60,915 bases of DNA from Janthinobacterium sp. ROICE36 (lineage in GTDB: Bacteria > Pseudomonadota > Gammaproteobacteria > Burkholderiales > Burkholderiaceae_D): positions 1-60,915 of the forward strand of contig NZ_PEBS01000032.1 of assembly GCF_002869965.1 (NCBI RefSeq), given 5' to 3'. This document shows, in pieces, positions 53,614-60,915 of the stretch. The stretch's first letter is position 1. The number at the start of each line of letters is the position of its first letter. The notes below the pieces were generated by a model, which saw only the letters and a program-made list of their open reading frames with translations, did no database searches and was not told where the DNA came from. Made by a program: the position numbers and the translations under genes.

Positions 53614-53793
53614 GTGTTTTAGAGTTCCTGGCCTATGCTGGCGGTTGAGATCGGCGAATCCGGTTCATATTCAGTTCAGATGCACCATGGCGAGGGCAGC
53701 CTGGCCGCTCACCGCAAAAAAGTGCTTTATCATACCATTTCCCGATGCTTTTCTGGCCAAAAACAGCAGCGTCAAGTGCTGGCCAGCGCCATC

Positions 53794-54429
53794 TTAACGG
53801 GCTGGGTGGCCATCTTGCGCCAGTTTCCAGTCGTCACGGGAAAAAACGCGCTCATGGCCGGACAGCACCATGGCCAGTTTTTGCAGCCACTGCTCGGTCG
53901 GCATGGGCTCTGCCTTGAAGCTCAGCACTACCATCAGCACCAGGCTGGCCAGCGCCAGCGCATGGCTGACGGCGAAATTGACGGCGCCGCGGGAATTCCA
54001 CATGAAACCCAGCGCCAGCGCCAGGCCCAGCACGCAGCCGCTGACGGCTTCCGACACGCTGTGCGCATGCACGACGACACGCGAAATGGCCACCAGCACG
54101 GCAAACGCCACGCCCACGAGAACACCGGCATGGCGCCAGCGCGGTTCGGCGCGCTGCAGCAGCACATACATCAGCACGGGAAACACGGCGCCGGCGCGCA
54201 TGGCGTGGCCGCTGAAACCCGTAAAATCGAGCGCGCTGCTGCCCACGCCCCAACTCATGAAAGCCAGCTTCGACAGCACCACGAGGGCCAGGCCGCCGCC
54301 GTACCACAGGCTCCAGCTGAGCACCAGGCGCCACTGGCGCGACACGAGCAGCCACAGGGCAATCGCCACACCAGCCGGCCCCATGACGGACATGTCGGCC
54401 GCAAAAGAAATCCCATTCCACCAAGTCAT
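53794..54429 (-). CDS. PAP2-like membrane phosphatase family protein
   Basis: About 211 residues with five or six membrane segments. PAP2 motif 2 (FTGFSGHAMRA) and motif 3 (ISRVVVHAHSVSEAVSG) are visible, but motif 3 ends in Glu instead of Asp and motif 1 (Kx6RP) is not recognisable, so catalysis is doubtful. It may dephosphorylate lipid phosphates. ATG 54429 is preferred; a GTG at 54462 is also in frame and neither has a strong ribosome site. Confidence 0.7.
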   Translation of the reverse strand: MTWWNGISFAADMSVMGPAGVAIALWLLVSRQWRLVLSWSLWYGGGLALVVLSKLAFMSWGVGSSALDFTGFSGHAMRAGAVFPVLMYVLLQRAEPRWRHAGVLVGVAFAVLVAISRVVVHAHSVSEAVSGCVLGLALALGFMWNSRGAVNFAVSHALALASLVLMVVLSFKAEPMPTEQWLQKLAMVLSGHERVFSRDDWKLAQDGHPAR

Positions 54430-54577
54430 CGCGCCTGCACTTATTTCATGATCAGCTTGCACTATGCCACGACTCTGCCCTGTTCTGCGCGGCTTTTGCT
54501 GTGCTGCAGCGAAGAATTACATTCCATTACAAAATGTACGCGCTAAAACTATCCGCCTGGCCGGCGCCAGGCGCGCC

Positions 54578-55162
54578 TCAGATATTCGTCAGGCGCTTGC
54601 CCCTGGGCGGCGCAAAGTCGCGGATCGATTCGATCATGCCCACTTCCAGCGCCTGATCGGCCGTCAGGTGCAGGTCGGAATACGCATGCACCTGCCATTG
54701 CTCTTCCGTCAGGTTGACCTGGCCGCGCAGGATGCGCTCGGTACGCATGTCGTCGGCGCGCAAGCCCTCGACGATGATGCTGAGCGCATCAGGCCGCGAA
54801 CCGGGCGAAGCGGTCGCATGCGATTTGTGCACCATGAAGCGGGCCGTGTCGCTGGCGTGGCGGTGCCGCCCCGACAGAAACAGGATAACGGCGATGGACG
54901 CCACGGCGCCTGCGTTGTAGGTAATGATGTCGAACGGCAACTTGCTGAGGAAGTTGTACAGACAAATGCCATCGCTGACATAGCCGCCGTTGGACTGGAT
55001 CAACATGTGCGCGGTCGTGAGCTTATCTTCCGTGATGTCGGCTACGGCGTTGAAGACGCGCCGCACCATATCGCTGTTGACGTCGCCCGAGAGGGTAAAG
55101 TAACCGTGCTGCTCGGTGTTGTTTTGCGTCTCGTGTTGTGTCCCGCTCTGTGTCATGTTCAT
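54578..55162 (-). CDS. ClpP-like serine protease family protein
   Basis: 194 residues of the ClpP/crotonase fold: oxyanion strand MLIQSNGGYVSDGICLYNFL, nucleophile Ser89 in NAGAVASIAVILFLSGRHRH, His112 in ARFMVHKSHATASPG and Asp163 in AYSDLHLTADQALEVGMIES. The triad and spacing fit an active ClpP-type peptidase, but the protein lacks the usual ClpP N-terminal loop sequence and there is no clpX nearby. It may be a stand-alone peptidase like those of phages and plasmids. Confidence 0.75.
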   Translation of the reverse strand: MNMTQSGTQHETQNNTEQHGYFTLSGDVNSDMVRRVFNAVADITEDKLTTAHMLIQSNGGYVSDGICLYNFLSKLPFDIITYNAGAVASIAVILFLSGRHRHASDTARFMVHKSHATASPGSRPDALSIIVEGLRADDMRTERILRGQVNLTEEQWQVHAYSDLHLTADQALEVGMIESIRDFAPPRGKRLTNI

Positions 55163-55298
55163 GGCACCACCTGCAAGAAAGCCAGGATTTCATCATAGCG
55201 CATTCGGGCGCCGCGCGACGCCCTCTTGCGCTGGAGCGCAGCGCCTTGCAGCCCGGCAAAGCGCGGCTTTTGCTGCAATTTGGCAACGTCTTTACAGA

Positions 55299-55327
55299 TT
55301 GACAGAATACCCCTGCTGACATATATT
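55299..55327 (+). promoter_or_regulatory. Promoter of the gcvTHP operon
   Basis: A perfect -35 TTGACA (55299-55304) and -10 TATATT (55322-55327) are 17 bp apart. Transcription would start near 55334, just before the glycine riboswitch. Confidence 0.8.
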
Positions 55328-55337
55328 CCTCCCACTT

Positions 55338-55545
55338 GATCGGGAGAGGGCAACCCAGCGTTGCCGCCGAAGGGGCACTACCCAAAAACTCTCAGGCAAA
55401 AGGACCGATCAGGCGGACTGAAGCTGTTGCTTTGGCGACATCTTTAGCTCAACTCTGGAGAGCGGCCGCGGCTATTGCCGGCGGCCCACCGAAGGGGCGC
55501 ACGGGGCAAGCCCCCGTAATCTCTCAGGTACAAAGGACAGGGGGG
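55338..55545 (+). ncRNA. Tandem glycine riboswitch
   Basis: Two glycine aptamers in series. Aptamer 1 (55338-55411) contains GGGAGAGGGCAACC, GCCGAAGGGGCACTACCC and ACTCTCAGGCAAAAGGACCG; aptamer 2 (~55453-55545) contains CTGGAGAG, CCACCGAAGGGGC and ATCTCTCAGGTACAAAGGAC. Both keep the conserved CCGAAGGGGC and CTCAGG(T/C)A-AAAGGAC cores of the class. It precedes gcvT by ~86 bp and should turn on glycine cleavage when glycine is high. Confidence 0.93.
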
Positions 55546-55630
55546 TCAGCGATCACGATGGAGTGCCGTTTTGGCTTTCCGTGTTGTGTGTTCTGTTAAC
55601 TTCCCCCTTTACCTTCGTCCCGAGGAATCC

Positions 55631-56752
55631 ATGACGCTCAAAGCGACCCCACTCAACAACGCCCACCGTGCCCTCGGCGCCCGCATGGTCGATTTCGGCG
55701 GCTGGGACATGCCCGTCAACTACGGCTCGCAAATCGAAGAACACAACGCCGTGCGCGGCGACGCCGGCATGTTCGACGTGTCGCATATGTGCGTGGTCGA
55801 TATCGAAGGCCCGAACGTGCGCGCCTTTTTGCGCGGCTTGCTGGCCAATAACGTCGACAAGCTGCAAGTGTCGGGCAAGGCGCTGTACTCGTGCATGCTG
55901 AATGCCGAAGGTACCGTCATCGATGACCTGATCGTCTACTTCTTCAATGAAAACTGGTTCCGCCTCGTCGTCAACGCGGGCACGGCGGAAAAAGACGTGG
56001 CCTGGATGCAGCAGCAAAATATCCACACCAACAGCGGCCTGACGATTACCCAGCGCCGCGACGGCAATGACGCCATGGCCCTGGTCGCCGTGCAAGGCCC
56101 AAATGCGCGCGCCAAGGTATGGCAAGTGCTGCCGCAGACGCAAGCCGCGTCCGAATCCATCAAGCCGTTCAATGTCGTCATCGTCAAGGACACGCCATTC
56201 GGCGAAGTCATGCTGGCGCGCACCGGCTACACGGGCGAAGACGGTTTTGAAATCGGCGTGGCAGCGACCCAGGTGGAAGCCCTGTGGAACGCCCTGGCTG
56301 CTGCCGGCGTCAAGCCGGCCGGCCTGGGCGCGCGCGACACCCTTCGCCTGGAAGCGGGCATGAATTTGTACGGCCAGGACATGGACGAAAGCGTCAACCC
56401 GCTCGACGCGGGCCTGGCCTGGACCATCGACCTGGTCAGCGAGCGTGACTTCATCGGCAAGGCTGCCTTGCTGGCCAAAGGCCAGAACGCGCAATTCGTC
56501 GGCCTGATCCTGCGCGAAAAAGGCGGCGTGCTGCGCGCCCATCAAAAAGTCATCATCGCCGGCAGCGACGCCACGGGCGAAATCACCAGCGGCACCTTCA
56601 GCCCCACCATGCAGGAAGCGATAGCGCTGGCGCGCGTGCCCAACGGCGTGAACGTGGGCGACAGCGTGCACGTGGAAATCCGCGGCAAGCAATTGGCCGC
56701 CTCCGTCGTCAAGCTGCCTTTCGTGCGTAACGGTAAAATCCTGCTTGCGTAA
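55631..56752 (+). CDS. gcvT: Aminomethyltransferase (glycine cleavage T protein)
   Basis: 373 residues from ATG 55631, behind GAGGAA. Transfers the methylene group from H protein to tetrahydrofolate. Motifs: [55 protein letters not shown] and [20 protein letters not shown]. First gene of the glycine cleavage operon, controlled by the riboswitch. Confidence 0.96.
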   Translation: MTLKATPLNNAHRALGARMVDFGGWDMPVNYGSQIEEHNAVRGDAGMFDVSHMCVVDIEGPNVRAFLRGLLANNVDKLQVSGKALYSCMLNAEGTVIDDLIVYFFNENWFRLVVNAGTAEKDVAWMQQQNIHTNSGLTITQRRDGNDAMALVAVQGPNARAKVWQVLPQTQAASESIKPFNVVIVKDTPFGEVMLARTGYTGEDGFEIGVAATQVEALWNALAAAGVKPAGLGARDTLRLEAGMNLYGQDMDESVNPLDAGLAWTIDLVSERDFIGKAALLAKGQNAQFVGLILREKGGVLRAHQKVIIAGSDATGEITSGTFSPTMQEAIALARVPNGVNVGDSVHVEIRGKQLAASVVKLPFVRNGKILLA

Positions 56753-56832
56753 GCGATTAGCGATAGAGAGCCACCGCCCGCAAGACCGAATAAACATCAT
56801 CAATAACGAACACCTACCATCTGGAGCCACAC

Positions 56833-57213
56833 ATGAACATTCCTGCAGACCTGAAGTACACCGCCTCCCACGAATGGGTACGCCTTGAAGGCGACGGCAC
56901 CGTCACCGTCGGCATCACCGAGTACGCGCAGGACGCCCTGGGCGACATCGTCTTCGTCGAACTGCCAAGCGTGGGCAATACCTATGGCGCCGGCGACGAC
57001 GCTGCCGTGGTGGAATCGGTCAAGGCTGCGAGCGACATCTACGCGCCAATCGCCGGCGAAGTCGTGGCCGTCAACGACGACGTGGTCAACTCGCCTGAAT
57101 CGATCAACACCGACGCCTACGCCAACTGGCTGTTCAAGATCAAGCCAGCCGACGTGTCGGCCCTGGACGGCTTGCTCGACGCTGCCGCCTATGGCGCCAC
57201 CACCAGCGCCTGA
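56833..57213 (+). CDS. gcvH: Glycine cleavage system H protein
   Basis: 126 residues. Lipoyl carrier: [20 protein letters not shown], then [20 protein letters not shown] and the lipoylated Lys in [20 protein letters not shown]. The protein shuttles the aminomethyl group between P, T and L proteins. Confidence 0.97.
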   Translation: MNIPADLKYTASHEWVRLEGDGTVTVGITEYAQDALGDIVFVELPSVGNTYGAGDDAAVVESVKAASDIYAPIAGEVVAVNDDVVNSPESINTDAYANWLFKIKPADVSALDGLLDAAAYGATTSA

Positions 57214-57226
57214 TCGCGTTTGACTC

Positions 57227-57258
57227 ACGGGCCGCGTTTGCGGCCCGTTTGCATTTTT
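57227..57258 (+). terminator. Terminator-like hairpin between gcvH and gcvP
   Basis: ACGGGCCGC/GCGGCCCGT (57227-57235 with 57240-57248) is a perfect 9-bp stem with loop GTTT followed by TTGCATTTTTT. It lies inside the operon, so it may reduce transcription of gcvP relative to gcvT and gcvH. Confidence 0.7.
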
Positions 57259-57315
57259 TCTGCGCTGCGCCCGCGCGCCGCCTCCCGGTTTTTCAGTCTC
57301 TTTGGCCTCTATACC

Positions 57316-60216
<2,901 letters not shown>

Positions 60217-60223
60217 ACCTGAT

Positions 60224-60243
60224 TTGCCCGGCTAGCCGGGCAA
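60224..60243. repeat. 20-bp perfect palindrome after gcvP
   Basis: TTGCCCGGCTAGCCGGGCAA is fully self-complementary, 7 bp after the gcvP stop. It forms a tandem hairpin arrangement with the terminator that starts at 60255. Confidence 0.75.
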
Positions 60244-60254
60244 CAGGAACACAG

Positions 60255-60286
60255 AACGGCAGGCCGCGAGGTCTGCCGTTTTTTTA
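60255..60286 (+). terminator. Terminator of the gcv operon
   Basis: AACGGCAG/CTGCCGTT (60255-60262 with 60273-60280) is an 8-bp stem followed by TTTTT. It closes the gcvTHP transcript. Confidence 0.85.
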
Positions 60287-60497
60287 GGTTCATCGCGGTT
60301 GATGGGGAGAAGACGGGCTTGACGTTTTTTGCTGAGAGGGGGCGGCGGCAAGGGTTTTGAATTGGTAAATTGATTGTCGCCAAACAAACCAATTACCTTA
60401 CCACTCTCGCCGCCATGCTCAATGTTATGTCGCCTCTTCCATTTTGGGAAGGGCATATTGTCAATTTCGTCGTCGAACAGGACGACGAATCGCTGCT
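60287..60497. other. Unassigned intergenic sequence
   Basis: Between the gcv terminator and the transposase remnant I see only short out-of-family frames. The sequence from about 60360 on may already belong to the decayed IS. Confidence 0.4.
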
Positions 60498-60615
60498 GAT
60501 CTTGAAGGCGTCAACAACCGCATCAAAGTCATCAAACGGATGGCCTAAGGGTTCCGGGACTCGGCATATTTTTTCCTCAAAAATCAAGGATGCCTTTCCC
60601 GGCAAAACGCGATGA
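60498..60615 (+). pseudogene. Decayed C-terminus of an ISL3-type transposase
   Basis: The frame at 60504-60545 reads EGVNNRIKVIKRMA, then a TAA where family members have Tyr, then GFRDSAYFFLK. An extra A in the A5 run near 60584 shifts the frame, after which KIKDAFPGKTR and a stop follow. This matches the typical ISL3-family transposase end in order and spacing, with one nonsense and one frameshift mutation. Nothing upstream of ~60498 is recognisable as the rest. Confidence 0.65.
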
Positions 60616-60676
60616 ACCAAACAAAAGCCCCTCCACGAGCATATCCGCCCGCATTATTTGCATCAACATTTAGCAG

Positions 60677-60915
60677 GGTGTTGAAAAAGGACCCCAGTCC
60701 TTCGGATTTTGTCGCCAGACATGCGAATTTTTCGGGCTGGAAGCCGCATTTTGCCTAAAAAGCAGTTTTCAGCCACTTTTCAGGCCGTTTTTTGACATTT
60801 TTTAGCGCTTTCCGTACTCTATGGACGGAGTTATCCAACCACCGCCGATAAACGCCAGCCAAAGATCGTCGCCATGCGCGTCAGGTTGTAAGCGGCGAAA
60901 GTGAACGTGGTTTGT
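60677..60915. mobile_element. End of an insertion sequence running out of the window
   Basis: From GGGTGTTGAAAAAGGACC near 60677 the base composition changes, and the strand contains a transposase C-terminus at 60831-60915. IS termini beginning with GGGTGTTGAAAAAG are a form I recall from IS5/IS1182-like elements; the family is uncertain. The IS right end lies outside. Confidence 0.5.
60831..60915 (-). CDS. Transposase, C-terminal 27 residues (partial)
   Basis: Read leftward from the window edge, the frame gives QTTFTFAAYNLTRMATIFGW followed by RLSAVVG and a TAA stop at 60831. The ...TFAAYNLTRMATIFGWR... motif is typical for the extreme C-terminus of IS5-like transposases. The bulk of the gene is beyond the window. 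Confidence 0.6.
   Translation of the reverse strand, partial: QTTFTFAAYNLTRMATIFGWRLSAVVG

Overview
The window looks like a piece of a betaproteobacterial chromosome, most likely Oxalobacteraceae (Janthinobacterium- or Massilia-like). This rests on the gene order rpsB-tsf-pyrH-frr-uppS-cdsA-dxr-rseP-bamA-skp-lpxD-fabZ-lpxA-lpxB-rnhB, the high G+C with GCC/CTG-rich codons, the short H-NS-type protein, and the galU-def and ligA-zipA-smc neighbourhoods. The genus is an inference from memory of these families, not from a search.

Positions 1 to about 12.8 kb are the early/recombination arm of a temperate phage or phage-derived integrative element. At the left edge four 23-bp tandem repeats, which look like the end of an IS21-type insertion sequence, cut into a leftward KilA-N gene. 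A rightward array follows, starting from a near-consensus promoter embedded in a 25-bp direct repeat. It holds several very small phage genes, a multibranched RNA element and a degenerate tRNA-like sequence, then an ERF annealing protein, a YqaJ/RecB-like nuclease, SSB, a coiled-coil protein, NinB, an RdgC protein fused to an FtsK-gamma DNA-binding domain, a small PD-(D/E)XK nuclease, a truncated SNF2-type helicase, a MazG-like protein, an excisionase and a tyrosine integrase. Most genes overlap by 4 bp (ATGA/GTGA), so they are probably one or two transcripts. The rest of the phage lies to the left of the window.

From 12.9 to 25 kb the host chromosome holds rnfH-ratA, smpB, an H-NS-like gene, a stomatin/NfeD pair, a Dps-like ferritin, the divergent ppsA/ppsR pair (PEP synthase and its bifunctional regulator) and two small lipoproteins. 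The leftward cluster from rpsB (39.4 kb) down to a class V aminotransferase (22.6 kb) covers translation, UMP kinase, isoprenoid and phospholipid synthesis, outer-membrane protein assembly and lipid A synthesis; its genes are mostly overlapping or only a few bases apart.

From 39.8 to 45 kb, rightward map, glnD, a pseudouridine synthase and a PilZ (c-di-GMP) protein end at a strong terminator. From 45.1 to 55.2 kb the leftward genes def, galU, ligA, zipA, smc, a PAP2-like membrane protein and a ClpP-like protein follow. From 55.3 kb a consensus promoter and a tandem glycine riboswitch drive gcvT-gcvH-gcvP, the glycine cleavage system.

The right edge is an insertion-sequence dump: a decayed ISL3-type transposase tail and the end of another IS whose transposase runs out of the window.

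The most interesting items are the RdgC-FtsK-gamma fusion, the unexplained structured RNA with an adjacent tRNA-like sequence in the phage early region, and the nuclease plus truncated helicase pair.
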